Assembly (NCBI RefSeq): GCF_014023275.1
Contig: NZ_CP054698.1
Coordinates: forward strand, 3,596,001 to 3,660,000
Direction: 5' to 3'
Source of the DNA: Nostoc edaphicum CCNP1411
GTDB taxonomy: Bacteria; Cyanobacteriota; Cyanobacteriia; Cyanobacteriales; Nostocaceae
DNA length: 64,000 nucleotides
Shown here: positions 8,919 through 17,435 of the stretch, in pieces
How the letters are laid out: each line of letters begins with the position of its first letter
How positions within the stretch are numbered: the stretch's first letter is position 1
The notes under the pieces: generated by a model
Told to the model about the DNA's origin: nothing
What the model saw: only the letters and a program-made list of their open reading frames with translations
The model's database searches: none
Translations under genes and position numbers: made by a program

Positions 8919-10310
8919 ATGCGTGTTTGCGTGATTGGTACTGGTTACGTTGGTTTAGTTACAGGTGCTTGCTTGGCTCATATTGGGCATGATGTAATTT
9001 GCGTAGACAACAACGAAGAAAAAGTTAAGTTAATGAAGTCTGGGCAGTCCCCAATTTTTGAGCCAGGACTCTCAGAAATTATGCAGTCTGCCATTCAAGC
9101 AGAGAAAATTCATTTTACTAGCGATCTCGCCGCCGGAGTAGACCACGGGGAAATTTTGTTTATTGCTGTGGGAACACCACCTTTACCTACTGGTGAAAGT
9201 GATACTCGTTACGTCGAAGCTGTAGCCCGTGGTATTGGGGAAAACCTCAACGGTGGTTACAAAGTCATAGTGAATAAATCTACAGTACCCATTGGTTCTG
9301 GTGACTGGGTGCGGATGCTTGTTTTAGATGGGATTGCAGAGCGGCAGAAAACACTGATACCCGCAGGTGGCGTACCCAGTGATGAGAAATTAACTGAGTT
9401 TGCAGCTGAATTTGATGTAGTGAGCAATCCAGAGTTTTTGCGCGAAGGTTCGGCAGTTCACGACACCTTTAACCCTGATCGCATTGTACTAGGAGGCAAT
9501 AGCCAAAGAGCAGTAGCCTTAATGCAACAACTCTATGCCCCAATTGTGGAACGCAAGTACGCTGATGATCAATCTTTACCCCCTGTACCAATTTTGGCAA
9601 CAGACCTGAGCTCGGCGGAGATGATCAAATACGCCGCTAATGCCTTCTTAGCCACTAAGATTAGTTTTATTAACGAAGTTGCGAATATTTGCGATCGCGT
9701 CGGTGCTGATGTAACCCAAGTAGCCAAGGGTATCGGTCTAGACTCCCGCATTGGTAACAAGTTTTTACAAGCTGGTATTGGTTGGGGTGGTTCTTGTTTC
9801 CCCAAAGATGTCTCGGCTCTAATTCACACTGCTGATGATTATGGCTATGAAGCCCAGCTAATGAAAGCTGCTGTTAGTGTCAATGAACGTCAGCGGTTGA
9901 TTGCTTTGGAGAAACTCCAACAAGTTCTGAAAATTCTCAAAGGCAAAACAGTCGGACTACTCGGACTGACCTTCAAGCCAGATACCGACGACTTGCGCGA
10001 TGCCCCAGCACTCATCCTAATTGAGCAGCTAAACAGACTGGGAGCCAAAGTCAAAGCCTACGACCCTATTATTTCTCAAACAGGTATGCGTCATGGGCTT
10101 TCTGGGGTGTTAGTAGAAACCGATGCCGAAAGACTTGCTGACGGCTGTGATGCCTTAGTACTTGTCACCGAATGGCAGCAGTTCAGCACTCTCGACTATG
10201 TGAAGATGGCAAAATTGATGGCCCACCCAGTTATCATTGATGGTCGTAACTTCCTCGACCCCGAAGCAATGATCCGGGCTGGATTCCAATATGTAGGCGT
10301 GGGAAGATAG
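8919..10310 (+). CDS. ugd: UDP-glucose 6-dehydrogenase
   Basis: This 463-residue enzyme oxidises UDP-glucose to UDP-glucuronate with two NAD+. It shows the N-terminal Rossmann motif GTGYVGLVTG at 7-16, VGTPPLPTGESD, NKSTVPIGSG, SNPEFLREGSA, the central helix region, and the catalytic cysteine in GWGGSCFPKD. The C-terminal UDP-binding domain contains GLTFKPDTDDLRDAP. A ribosome site (GAGGAG) lies 8-9 bases before the ATG. It follows the UXS gene by 146 bp and ends before a strong terminator at 10387-10420. The length is slightly above the usual 430-450 because of an inserted loop around QKTLIPAGGVPSDEKLTEF. Confidence 0.95.
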   Translation: MRVCVIGTGYVGLVTGACLAHIGHDVICVDNNEEKVKLMKSGQSPIFEPGLSEIMQSAIQAEKIHFTSDLAAGVDHGEILFIAVGTPPLPTGESDTRYVEAVARGIGENLNGGYKVIVNKSTVPIGSGDWVRMLVLDGIAERQKTLIPAGGVPSDEKLTEFAAEFDVVSNPEFLREGSAVHDTFNPDRIVLGGNSQRAVALMQQLYAPIVERKYADDQSLPPVPILATDLSSAEMIKYAANAFLATKISFINEVANICDRVGADVTQVAKGIGLDSRIGNKFLQAGIGWGGSCFPKDVSALIHTADDYGYEAQLMKAAVSVNERQRLIALEKLQQVLKILKGKTVGLLGLTFKPDTDDLRDAPALILIEQLNRLGAKVKAYDPIISQTGMRHGLSGVLVETDAERLADGCDALVLVTEWQQFSTLDYVKMAKLMAHPVIIDGRNFLDPEAMIRAGFQYVGVGR

Positions 10311-10386
10311 AGAGTTAGGAGTTAGGAGTGATAAATAAAAATTAATTACTAACTTCTAACTCCTTTGAAAACCTAAATATTTAAAC

Positions 10387-10420
10387 TACCGCCTAGATTC
10401 ATCTAGGCGGTATTTAATTT
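10387..10420. terminator. bidirectional intrinsic terminator between ugd and the LmeA-like gene
   Basis: A perfect 12-bp stem, TACCGCCTAGAT (10387-10398) and ATCTAGGCGGTA (10401-10412), closes on a 2-base loop and is followed by TTTAATTT. The other strand ends in an A/T tract too, so it can serve both convergent genes. Confidence 0.85.
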
Positions 10421-10460
10421 GTTTAAAGCTTAACTTTGTATTTTTACGTGCAAGGCTGTG

Positions 10461-11255
10461 TCAAGAGCTACTTGGAACACGTTCAATTTCAGCATATCCA
10501 CTGAAAATAAGTTTTTGACCTTCAGTTTCTAATCGATTGAGCCGCATTTTCACTCCATCAAGGTCAAAACGATCAAGATCAACCATATTATCTAAAATTT
10601 CTACCAGCGCTACGCTCAAGGTTTGCGAGATTTCTCGTTGTGCTTCTGGCACTTGGTCAAGTTGAATTTTTGGATCTTTGAAAGAAACTCGCCGCCGCCT
10701 TTCAATAGCTACTGTTAAAATCATGCTCAGGGGTACGAGTTCGCCATTATTTAAATCTGCTTTTGCTACAAGCTGTAAACGATTCTCTGGCAATAGCTGT
10801 ACCTGGACATCCGTAAATGAGACTGGTTCACCGCCAGATAATGCTGTCAGGGATGGTACGGAGAGGTTAAGCAGACGCTTTTTCACCAGTTCCGCATTAA
10901 AGGCTTGGTTGATGCCTGCTTCTGATAATATGACTTGAGCGATCGCTTGAGTGGGTTGCTTAAGACTAAGTTTGCCACTTAAAACCGAGCCGAAGTCAAT
11001 AGCCACCGCATCGGTTTCAAAAGACATCTCCTCAACCGCGAAATCTTTCCGAATCACCAAGCCACGACCGCTCATTTTGAAGCTATCAATGCTGCCTTGC
11101 AACAGTTTGCTGGAGGGGTAGCAGCGCACAAAGACTTCTACTGACTCGCTTTGCGTAAACAGGTGGCGAATCGTTTGGCTGGCGACTGTGTTGAGCATCC
11201 GCTCTCCCCAATCAGTGCCTTTAGGATCTTGTAAACCAGTAAGTCCGCCGAACAT
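10461..11255 (-). CDS. LmeA/DUF2993 family phospholipid-binding protein
   Basis: The 264-residue product begins MFGGLTGLQDPKGTDW, the form I recall for cyanobacterial DUF2993 proteins, so I chose ATG 11255. The open frame runs 38 codons further up into a dispersed repeat. The body is beta-rich with repeats of charged strands (SFKMSGRGLVIRKDF, AVAIDFGSVLSGKLSL, DVQVQLLPENRLQLVAKADL). DUF2993 members such as mycobacterial LmeA bind phospholipid in the envelope. No signal peptide or lipobox is visible from the chosen start. It ends convergently with ugd over the shared terminator. The cyanobacterial function is not known to me. Confidence 0.75.
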   Translation of the reverse strand: MFGGLTGLQDPKGTDWGERMLNTVASQTIRHLFTQSESVEVFVRCYPSSKLLQGSIDSFKMSGRGLVIRKDFAVEEMSFETDAVAIDFGSVLSGKLSLKQPTQAIAQVILSEAGINQAFNAELVKKRLLNLSVPSLTALSGGEPVSFTDVQVQLLPENRLQLVAKADLNNGELVPLSMILTVAIERRRRVSFKDPKIQLDQVPEAQREISQTLSVALVEILDNMVDLDRFDLDGVKMRLNRLETEGQKLIFSGYAEIERVPSSS

Positions 11256-11300
11256 GTGGTTTTTAGTCTCTAGAAGTTCTTTGTACTTTTGTAACAAATC

Positions 11301-11635
11301 GTGAAGAATACAGCAAGCGATCCCGTGATTAATTGTGCTGATGGTTAGGCATAGGATAGCTGATGGCAAATAGCTAAATGTGTCAAATATTACTGACTAT
11401 ATTAAAGAATCTCAATGCTAGAATGCACAATCAGAGCCATGCTGAACATGCCCATAGTTCACAAGCACTCCTGACATCTGATAAAGTTGATGAGAAAGAA
11501 TTTTGAGAACTTGACTGATTGAAAGAGAGGAAGCGATCGCATCTCTGTTAAAAATAGTTTCAAGCCAGGAATGTACTTTGATAAAAAACTGTGAAGAATA
11601 CAGCAAGCGATCCCATAATTGATTATGCTGAAGGT
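11301..11635. repeat. pair of 45-bp imperfect direct repeats
   Basis: Copies at 11301-11345 and 11591-11635 share their first 24 bases exactly (both begin GTGAAGAATACAGCAAGCGA) and 40 of 45 overall. They bracket about 245 bp in which I see no gene. The first copy overlaps the unlikely upstream extension of the DUF2993 gene; the second sits just before the TerB-like fragment. Confidence 0.75.
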
Positions 11636-11691
11636 AATTGTATCAGATGTTACTTGTGAATTAGTAGTGGGAATAGCAGAATCCATTAACT

Positions 11692-12069
11692 TTGGAGGCA
11701 ACATTAGTAGATGCTCAACTAGAGAGCGGAAAATTTCTCGAAGCCGCTATTTCTCAAGAAAAGATTATGGATCAGATTTTGGTTCACATTGTTTTAGCAG
11801 GTAATCCAGATAAATCTTGGGAAGATATTTTGCTAGAATTACAAGCTGCCAACCTTAGTCCTGCCTCAATCGATGCGATCGCTTCTCATATCAAATCTCC
11901 ACTATCTTTAGAAACCTTACTTGAGCAAATTAATAGTGATTTTGCAGTACCCTTACTGGCTCAATGTCAAAAAATTGCTCATTCAGATGGGGTAGTTACA
12001 CCAGCAGAAGCTAAGGTTATAGATTCTATTAACAAAAAATTAAACTGTGATTTGGCTGCAATCAAATAA
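11692..12069 (+). CDS. TerB-like helical protein, possibly 5'-truncated
   Basis: The frame encodes 125 residues from TTG 11692, or 100 from ATG 11767. The sequence is all-helical, and its C-terminal part LLAQCQKIAHSDGVVTPAEAKVIDSINKKL has the acidic HSDG..T..E pattern of TerB/tellurite-resistance-like domains. An in-frame stop at 11674-11676 lies just upstream, and the ribosome-like GGAGG overlaps the TTG codon itself, so no start is convincing. With a 45-bp duplicated sequence immediately before it, the gene may have lost its 5' end. The function of stand-alone TerB proteins in cyanobacteria is not known to me. Confidence 0.5.
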   Translation: MEATLVDAQLESGKFLEAAISQEKIMDQILVHIVLAGNPDKSWEDILLELQAANLSPASIDAIASHIKSPLSLETLLEQINSDFAVPLLAQCQKIAHSDGVVTPAEAKVIDSINKKLNCDLAAIK

Positions 12070-12111
12070 CCTAAATATTGATGTTATTTTTTTACAAAAA
12101 GCGATCGCAAT

Positions 12112-12161
12112 CTCTACGCAAAAGTGCGTAGACGCGGAGCGGCTTGTCGTTAGACATCGCA
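12112..12161. repeat. small dispersed repeat with CTACGC/GCGTAG hairpin
   Basis: CTACGC (12114-12119) and GCGTAG (12126-12131) form a short hairpin inside a block rich in GACGC/GCGGAGC motifs. Similar blocks appear at 31428-31458 and inside hrcA at about 53927-53995. This resembles the short dispersed repeats of Nostoc and Anabaena genomes. Confidence 0.5.
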
Positions 12162-12174
12162 GCACATCCATTAA

Positions 12175-12396
12175 TCATGAAGCTATCTGATAAATTGCAG
12201 GTCGATATCTCGCTTCAGGAGTTTCTTTACTCTCCACTTTGGCAGCATCTAACCATGCTGCTTTTGCTTGCAAGACTTCACGAAGTGCTTCTTCTTCAGT
12301 TAGACCAAATGCTGAACAATATTTCAGATCAGGAATATCAGCAATGTAGCCATCATCTTCTTCACTGTAGAAAATATTAATGTGATAGTGCTTCAT
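12175..12396 (-). CDS. HicB-family antitoxin-like protein, orphan
   Basis: The 73-residue protein starts MKHYHINIFYSEEDDGYIADIPDL and continues SAFGLTEEEALREVLQAKAAWLDAA. That is the HicB partial RNase H fold: the strands carry the substrate-like DGY..D.PDL motif and the helix follows GLTEEEA. HicB normally neutralises the small mRNA interferase HicA; no HicA frame is visible next to it, and no DNA-binding tail follows. Its start is 2 bases after the stop of the 203-residue gene upstream, so the two are surely co-transcribed. Confidence 0.75.
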   Translation of the reverse strand: MKHYHINIFYSEEDDGYIADIPDLKYCSAFGLTEEEALREVLQAKAAWLDAAKVESKETPEARYRPAIYQIAS

Positions 12397-12398
12397 CC

Positions 12399-13010
12399 TT
12401 AGCTCAGTATCGCAACCAAAATACGCAGCAAGTCTTCTACATCAGCAGGAACACGATATAAGTTGATATCTTGAGTTATTTGTTTATTTTCTCGATTCAG
12501 TAGACCAAATTGCCAAATATCCCCTGTAGAAACAGCCCCTTGTAAATTTGCCTCTTGAGAATCAGTCCACGCATCAATAGCAATCAGTTCTACAGCAAGC
12601 TGGGTAAAGCCCCTTGCCAAATCAGCATTTTTAGCTTCCACAACCAAGAGCTTATGGTCTGTATGAAGATAATAGTCAAGGGAACCTTTTAATTGTTCTG
12701 TAACTATAAGAGGATATTCAATTCTAAGTTGGGCACGGGTGTAATGAACAATATCCAATAAAATTGGGGCAATTAGTAACTCTCTGCGGGCTGCTTCACT
12801 AGTCAAGCTAATATATGGCAAACTCTCCTCAATCCTAGATTTGAGATTTACGAGTCTATCTAATTCAATGGTGGACTTTTGGTGATTGAGAGAGGAACGT
12901 TTTAAAGAATAGCCAAATTCAGCCAGGATGTCTTCTGGCTCGAATGACATCTCAAAATAGTTTCTGAAAGTGTATGAGTGATTTGGTTGAAGGATGGGAG
13001 TTTTGCTCAT
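12399..13010 (-). CDS. uncharacterised protein with PD-(D/E)xK-like nuclease core
   Basis: The 203-residue protein has a core that reads G-S-L-D-YYLHTDHK-LLVVEAKN (about residues 109-128). The aspartate and the spaced E-x-K fit the catalytic D...ExK of restriction-endonuclease-like folds. A helical region precedes it (TSEAARRELLIAPILLDIVHYTRAQLRI), and GFTQLAVELIAIDAW follows. Similar proteins are common and uncharacterised in cyanobacteria and resemble the N-terminal region of type I restriction R subunits; that is recollection, not a search. It is the first gene of a two-gene unit with the HicB-like protein. No methyltransferase is nearby, so classical restriction is unlikely. Confidence 0.6.
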   Translation of the reverse strand: MSKTPILQPNHSYTFRNYFEMSFEPEDILAEFGYSLKRSSLNHQKSTIELDRLVNLKSRIEESLPYISLTSEAARRELLIAPILLDIVHYTRAQLRIEYPLIVTEQLKGSLDYYLHTDHKLLVVEAKNADLARGFTQLAVELIAIDAWTDSQEANLQGAVSTGDIWQFGLLNRENKQITQDINLYRVPADVEDLLRILVAILS

Positions 13011-13111
13011 ACTTGATAATTCGTAATTCGTAATTGAGCTTTTTAAAATAACATCAGATTTTCAATAGGTTCGATTGTCATACAACTTGTATGACAAACA
13101 TAATAGGCCTC

Positions 13112-14362
13112 CTACCTCGTTAACAACTTCCGCCGCAGATTATCCAACGCTGCATTCGCACTAACATGACGAATTAGAGCGCGTCCTCGCACTGTGCCAA
13201 ACTGATACTCAAAACTTGCCACTTCATCGTCTGGCCCAGCTAAACCAACGTAAACTAAACCCACTGGCTTAGTATCCGTCCCTCCAGTTGGGCCAGCAAT
13301 ACCAGTAATACTCAATCCCCAAGTGGTTGCAAGTCGAGTTTTTACCCCAATTGCCATTTGCTCTGCAACGATCGCACTTACCGCCCCAAATTTATCTAAA
13401 TCTTCCTGGTTAACCCCCAGCAGCCCAGCCTTCACCGAATTGTCATAAGAAATTACTCCACCCCAAAAGTAATCAGAACTCCCAGAAATCTCAGTTAACA
13501 TTTGTCCTAAACCGCCACCAGTGCAAGATTCTGCGACTGAAAGCGTTTCTTTTGATGTCCGCAACAGCTGACCGACCACGGAAGCAAGAGTATCATTATT
13601 AACGCCGTAAAAATCCAGTCCGGCGATTTCTTTAAGTTGTTTCTCAATGGGCGCAATTAGTTCTTCTGCGGCTGCTTCTGAAGTTGCTTTAGCAGAGACT
13701 CGCAATCTTACTTCCCCCTTACCTGCGTAAGGTGCTACTGTGGGATTTGGCAACTTCAAATAGGAAGCAACCTTTTCCGCCAAAGCCGATTCACCAATAC
13801 CCCAAAACTTTAAACTCCGACTGTAAATAATTTCTTTACCCCAACCTTGACTTTTGAGAAATGGGACGGCTGTTTCTTCCCACATCGGGTGCATTTCACT
13901 GGGAACACCGGGAAAGGTGAAAATAGTAATTTCAGGACGAGGTTGCCAAATGATGCCGGGTGCTGTTCCAGTGGGGTTGGGGAGAATTTCTGCACCTTGG
14001 GGAATCAAAGCTTGTTTACGGTTACTTGGTGACATAACCCGACCACGTTGGGCGAATTTCTGGGTTATGTCTTCGATGATGTCAGAGCGTTCTACCAACG
14101 GGACTTTAAAAAAATCGGCGATGGTTTCGCAGGTGAGATCATCTGGTGTCGGGCCGAGTCCACCAGTAAAAATGAGAATTTGCGCTCTGGAAATAGCAAT
14201 TTCTATAACTTCTTTCAACCGTTCTGGGTTATCCCCAACCACTGTTTGATAGTAATGGGGGATACCTAGCTGCGCTAATTGTTGCGCCAAAAATTGAGCA
14301 TTGCCGTTGAGGATATCTCCTAGCAGCAGTTCAGTACCAACACAAATAATTTCTGCGCTCAT
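13112..14362 (-). CDS. cinA: CinA-like protein (nicotinamide-nucleotide amidase / ADP-ribose pyrophosphatase family)
   Basis: The 416-residue protein has an N-terminal molybdopterin-binding-like COG1058 domain (about 1-170; MSAEIICVGTELLLGDILN and FTGGLGPTPDDLT). A C-terminal CinA/PncC amidase domain follows (about 255-412; LSVAESCTGGGLGQMLTEISG, then ISYDNSVKAGLLGV and GIAGPTGGT). PncC-type domains deamidate nicotinamide mononucleotide for NAD recycling; the N-terminal domain hydrolyses ADP-ribose in some members. The gene follows glyA in the same direction across a 117-bp gap packed with tandem repeats. The length is the usual full two-domain size. Confidence 0.92.
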   Translation of the reverse strand: MSAEIICVGTELLLGDILNGNAQFLAQQLAQLGIPHYYQTVVGDNPERLKEVIEIAISRAQILIFTGGLGPTPDDLTCETIADFFKVPLVERSDIIEDITQKFAQRGRVMSPSNRKQALIPQGAEILPNPTGTAPGIIWQPRPEITIFTFPGVPSEMHPMWEETAVPFLKSQGWGKEIIYSRSLKFWGIGESALAEKVASYLKLPNPTVAPYAGKGEVRLRVSAKATSEAAAEELIAPIEKQLKEIAGLDFYGVNNDTLASVVGQLLRTSKETLSVAESCTGGGLGQMLTEISGSSDYFWGGVISYDNSVKAGLLGVNQEDLDKFGAVSAIVAEQMAIGVKTRLATTWGLSITGIAGPTGGTDTKPVGLVYVGLAGPDDEVASFEYQFGTVRGRALIRHVSANAALDNLRRKLLTR

Positions 14363-14369
14363 TGGATTG

Positions 14370-14483
14370 GGAATGGGGAGTGGGGAATCGGGAATGGGGA
14401 GTGGGGAATCGGGAATGGGGAGTGGGGAGAAGAACTATTACCAATGCCCCATGCCCCATGCCCAATGCCCCATGCCCAATTAT
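14370..14483. repeat. 21-bp tandem repeat plus CCCAATG/CCCCATG heptamer array
   Basis: Between cinA and glyA, a 21-bp G-rich unit that begins GGAATGGGGAGTGGGG occurs 2.9 times (14370-14429). About 12 bases later comes a run of CCCCATG and CCCAATG heptamers (14441-14480). The two arrays are largely complementary in composition, so the spacer RNA could fold into a long stem. The array abuts the cinA start codon and reaches the glyA stop codon. Confidence 0.85.
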
Positions 14484-15763
14484 GCTAGTGCTGGTACAGG
14501 AATTTCCAGGTGAGGATATAAGGGGAAGCGATCGCACAATGCCGCTACCCGTTGCCGACAATCTTGGGTTACTACGTCGGAATCTGGAGAAAGTAGGCGA
14601 TCGCTAATAATATTTGCAATCTCGGTAAATTCTCCTACTCCTAAGCCCCGCGTGGTCATGGCTGGAGAACCTAACCTCAGACCACTGGTAACAAATGGCG
14701 ATTGTGGATCAAAGGGAATAGTATTTTTGTTAGCAGTAATATTCACGGTACTAACTAGCTGATCCGCCTGCTTACCAGTTAGATTGACAGAGCGTAAATC
14801 TACTAATATTAAATGGTTATCCGTGCCATTAGACACCAACTTTAAACCCCGATTTTGTAGTTGTTCGGCCAAAGCACGAGCATTTTCAATCACTTGGGCA
14901 GAATAGGTTTTAAACTCAGGCTTGAGGGCTTCTCCAAAAGCTACAGCCTTACCAGCAATGACGTGTTCCAATGGCCCGCCTTGGCTACCAGGAAAAACAG
15001 ATTTATCTAGCTTTTTACCTAGTTCTGCGTCACCAGTCAAAATTAAACCACCTCTAGGGCCGCGTAGAGTCTTATGTGTAGTTGTTGTTACTACGTGACA
15101 ATGAGGAATGGGATCGGGATGAAGACCACTAGCAACTAAACCAGCAATGTGGGCAATATCGGCAAGTAAGTAAGCGCCGATTTCATCAGCAATACTACGG
15201 AACTTTTGAAAGTCAATGATACGAGGATAAGCCGAATAACCACAAATCAGCAGCTTAGGACGCTCCCTTAGCGCCAGCTCTCGAATTTGGTCATAGTCAA
15301 GTTGTTCTGTTTGTTGACTGACACCATAGTGGCTAACTTGGAACCACTTACCTGAAAAATTTACAGGGGAACCGTGGGTAAGATGTCCCCCATGAGACAA
15401 ATCCATCCCCATAATTTTGTCTCCTGGTTGCAGTAGCGACAGAAACACTGCAAAATTGGCTTGTGCGCCAGAATGGGGTTGCACATTCGCATGAGCAGCA
15501 CCAAATATCTGTTTAGCACGGTCGATCGCTACTTGCTCGATTTTGTCGATAAACTCACAACCGCCATAGTAGCGTTTACCAGGTAAACCTTCGGCATATT
15601 TATTTGTCAGTACCGAACCTTGAGCCGCCAGTACAGCGGCGGAGGTAAAGTTTTCACTAGCAATCAACTCCAAGTGGTCACGCTGACGCTGTAGTTCGTC
15701 GTTGATTAACTCCGCGATCGCTGGATCACTGGAGGAAAGAAAGTCTGAATTAGTCCTAGTCAC
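14480..15763 (-). CDS. glyA: serine hydroxymethyltransferase
   Basis: This 427-residue PLP enzyme interconverts serine and glycine with tetrahydrofolate, feeding one-carbon metabolism. Signature stretches are [49 protein letters not shown], the cofactor lysine in [16 protein letters not shown], and [19 protein letters not shown]. The start is GTG at 15763, supported by an AAGGAT ribosome site about 9 bases upstream. The sequence is complete and of normal length. It is followed, across the repeat array, by cinA. Confidence 0.96.
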   Translation of the reverse strand: MTRTNSDFLSSSDPAIAELINDELQRQRDHLELIASENFTSAAVLAAQGSVLTNKYAEGLPGKRYYGGCEFIDKIEQVAIDRAKQIFGAAHANVQPHSGAQANFAVFLSLLQPGDKIMGMDLSHGGHLTHGSPVNFSGKWFQVSHYGVSQQTEQLDYDQIRELALRERPKLLICGYSAYPRIIDFQKFRSIADEIGAYLLADIAHIAGLVASGLHPDPIPHCHVVTTTTHKTLRGPRGGLILTGDAELGKKLDKSVFPGSQGGPLEHVIAGKAVAFGEALKPEFKTYSAQVIENARALAEQLQNRGLKLVSNGTDNHLILVDLRSVNLTGKQADQLVSTVNITANKNTIPFDPQSPFVTSGLRLGSPAMTTRGLGVGEFTEIANIISDRLLSPDSDVVTQDCRQRVAALCDRFPLYPHLEIPVPALA

Positions 15764-15896
15764 TTCAATTATCCTTATGGAAATTTGTACAACGGCTGAT
15801 TTGGGTTGGATACAGCACCTAAATAACAGTCAAGAGCAATAGTTTTTGACTGCTGTCCAGAGGCGATCAATCGTCTCCGTACTCTGAGGTTTATTT
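15764..15896. other. glyA upstream region
   Basis: This divergent gap before glyA has a 7-bp inverted repeat, CAGTCAA and TTGACTG (about 15830-15860). No riboswitch that I recognise is present. Confidence 0.4.
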
Positions 15897-16085
15897 ATGC
15901 CAACTTATTTATTATTAGACCCAAGCTCGATTAATGCATTAATAATCATAACCTTGCTTTTTGAAATCCTCACCTTGCTGCGTGTTGTGAGGTCGTTAGA
16001 CAGTATTCTTTATGAGAAAGAGAGAAAGGCATTTAGTTGCCTTTCGGGGATAAAAAAGAACTTCAGACAATATTGCCCTACTTAA
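15897..16085 (+). CDS. small hydrophobic ORF, doubtful
   Basis: This 62-codon frame starts at ATG with a GAGG eight bases upstream. It encodes one hydrophobic stretch (INALIIITLLFEILTLLRVV) followed by a basic tail. No family is recognised, and it sits in an otherwise empty 400-bp gap. It could be a small membrane protein or chance. Confidence 0.25.
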   Translation: MPTYLLLDPSSINALIIITLLFEILTLLRVVRSLDSILYEKERKAFSCLSGIKKNFRQYCPT

Positions 16086-16101
16086 TCATTCATGAACAAC
16101 A

Positions 16102-16134
16102 AGAACCCCGACTTTTTAAAGAAGTCGGGGTTCT
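16102..16134 (-). terminator. intrinsic terminator of the lipoprotein operon
   Basis: A perfect 13-bp GC-rich stem (AGAACCCCGACTT at 16102-16114 with its complement at 16122-16134) closes on a 7-base loop. On the minus strand it lies 30 bases after the stop of the 83-residue gene and is followed by a T-rich stretch (TGTTGTT). Confidence 0.8.
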
Positions 16135-16163
16135 GCGGGTTGCAATTCTCACAAATCAAAAAA

Positions 16164-16415
16164 TCAAATAGGATTCATATAGCGATTTTGATAGTAAGCC
16201 AAAATCTGGTTAACTCGTTGCCGACTTTCTGAACCAGAGTTTGCTGTCCACGAGAGGCTCAAACCAGCAATTTGACTTTGATTGTAATCAAACTGCTGGG
16301 ATGACTGGGGAATTAAATCCACTTCCACCCCTTCGACTTGATGTAAATGCGCTGCTATTTCTCTATAGACAGCTAAAGGCAAACTAGCGAATTCAATTTT
16401 TTCCTTACTCTCCAT
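16164..16415 (-). CDS. conserved small protein downstream of the PilP-like lipoprotein
   Basis: This 83-residue protein (MESKEKIEFASLPLAVYREI, then AAHLHQVEGVEVDLIPQ) carries a central LSLSWTAN strand and a C-terminal helix RVNQILAYYQNRY. No named domain is recognised, and it has no signal peptide or membrane segment. Its ATG lies 2 bases after the stop of the upstream lipoprotein gene, so they share a transcript that ends at the terminator at 16102-16134. The pairing suggests a common job, which I cannot name. Confidence 0.65.
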   Translation of the reverse strand: MESKEKIEFASLPLAVYREIAAHLHQVEGVEVDLIPQSSQQFDYNQSQIAGLSLSWTANSGSESRQRVNQILAYYQNRYMNPI

Positions 16416-16417
16416 TT

Positions 16418-17269
16418 TTATGAAGCTCCCACATTAAAAGAATTTTGGGGAGGCGTTGTCACTGAAATAGGATTGCCGGTAGCAGATGCAGCTGACGGCG
16501 TTGAGGTGACAGCCCCTTCCCCTACCATTTTGGCAACTTCAATACCAAATTGTTCCAAAATCACGATGGGGTTGTAGCCCTGATTCATTTCAATACGTTT
16601 AATCAATACGCCATTTGCCAATCGCTGTCCCGCTTGTACATAGCGACTTGTTGGCTCATCGGGTACTTTGATAATTGCCTGTGGTTCCTTACTAATTAGA
16701 ACTACACCAGTCACAACCACTGCCCTTGCTAATTCAGGTTGTGCTGGTGGTGGCAATACAGAGGCTAAAGTAGGGTTGGGGACAACTTGAGGCAAAACCT
16801 TGGGTAAGACTGAAGTCAAGGTAGGATTGACTTTTCTTGCTACAGAAGAAACGTTATTTTTCTTTGGATTTAAAGCTATGCTACGTGTTGGAAGTTTTCG
16901 TACTGCTAGTGATGCAGTAGGTAACTTAGGCAACACGGGAAGAGGTCTTCTAGACGTTTGAGGCATTCCGGAAAACGTCTGCCCGAAAAGTTGTGTAAAG
17001 GGGTCACTTCGATCTTTTGATACCACAAGTTCTCGTGCCCGTTGTGTAGCATTAGTGGATTGAATCAAGTTAGCAGACGCAGGATTAACTTGTGAAACCT
17101 GTTTGGCAGGTATCACTGGATTCTTAAAGGATTGAGCCGCTGGTGGCGACTTTGTGGCTATTTTGGGAATTGGTGCAGGATTGATTGCTTGTTGTGTATC
17201 TTCAGAAGCACATCCAGCGATCGCCAAGGTTAAAATAGCTGCAATTGTAATTTTTGAAGTTCTGCCCAT
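16418..17269 (-). CDS. lipoprotein with PilP/GspC-like C-terminal domain
   Basis: The 283-residue product has a lipoprotein signal (ITIAAILTLAIAGCAS, Cys at about 20) and a long Pro/Ala/Lys-rich disordered linker (about 25-185). A compact beta domain follows, VVVTGVVLISKEPQAIIKV, RYVQAGQRLANGVLIKRIEM and VILEQFGIEVAKMVG. The pattern G-V......A-I-I-K...Y-V..G..L-G.-I..I.....-V-I-L...G resembles the PilP and GspC homology domain that links inner- and outer-membrane parts of type IV pilus and type II secretion machines. It lies next to sigF; SigF controls type IV pili in Synechocystis. The role is inferred from these two hints. Confidence 0.55.
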   Translation of the reverse strand: MGRTSKITIAAILTLAIAGCASEDTQQAINPAPIPKIATKSPPAAQSFKNPVIPAKQVSQVNPASANLIQSTNATQRARELVVSKDRSDPFTQLFGQTFSGMPQTSRRPLPVLPKLPTASLAVRKLPTRSIALNPKKNNVSSVARKVNPTLTSVLPKVLPQVVPNPTLASVLPPPAQPELARAVVVTGVVLISKEPQAIIKVPDEPTSRYVQAGQRLANGVLIKRIEMNQGYNPIVILEQFGIEVAKMVGEGAVTSTPSAASATGNPISVTTPPQNSFNVGAS

Positions 17270-17435
17270 GAGCTGTTCTCAAAAGCCATTGGAAAATTGA
17301 AACATGGAAATCAACATGCCTGAAATGTGTATTAAAGGCAAAGTATGTTCCCTTTATAACCTAATTTTTTACATTTCAAGGGTTATTTTTAGCACTGCCT
17401 ACTCAGCATAACTGCGGCTTGGTGTTTGTTTGCAG

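Noticed and set aside
11256..11369. N-terminal extension of the DUF2993 gene
   Set aside because: The extra 38 codons run into a 45-bp dispersed direct repeat, while family members as I recall them begin at MFGGLTG.
12144..12380. 78-codon frame opposite the HicB gene
   Set aside because: The minus strand encodes a clear HicB fold with tight operon spacing; the plus frame has no support.
13854..14249. 131-codon frame antisense to cinA
   Set aside because: Shadow of a well-conserved two-domain gene.
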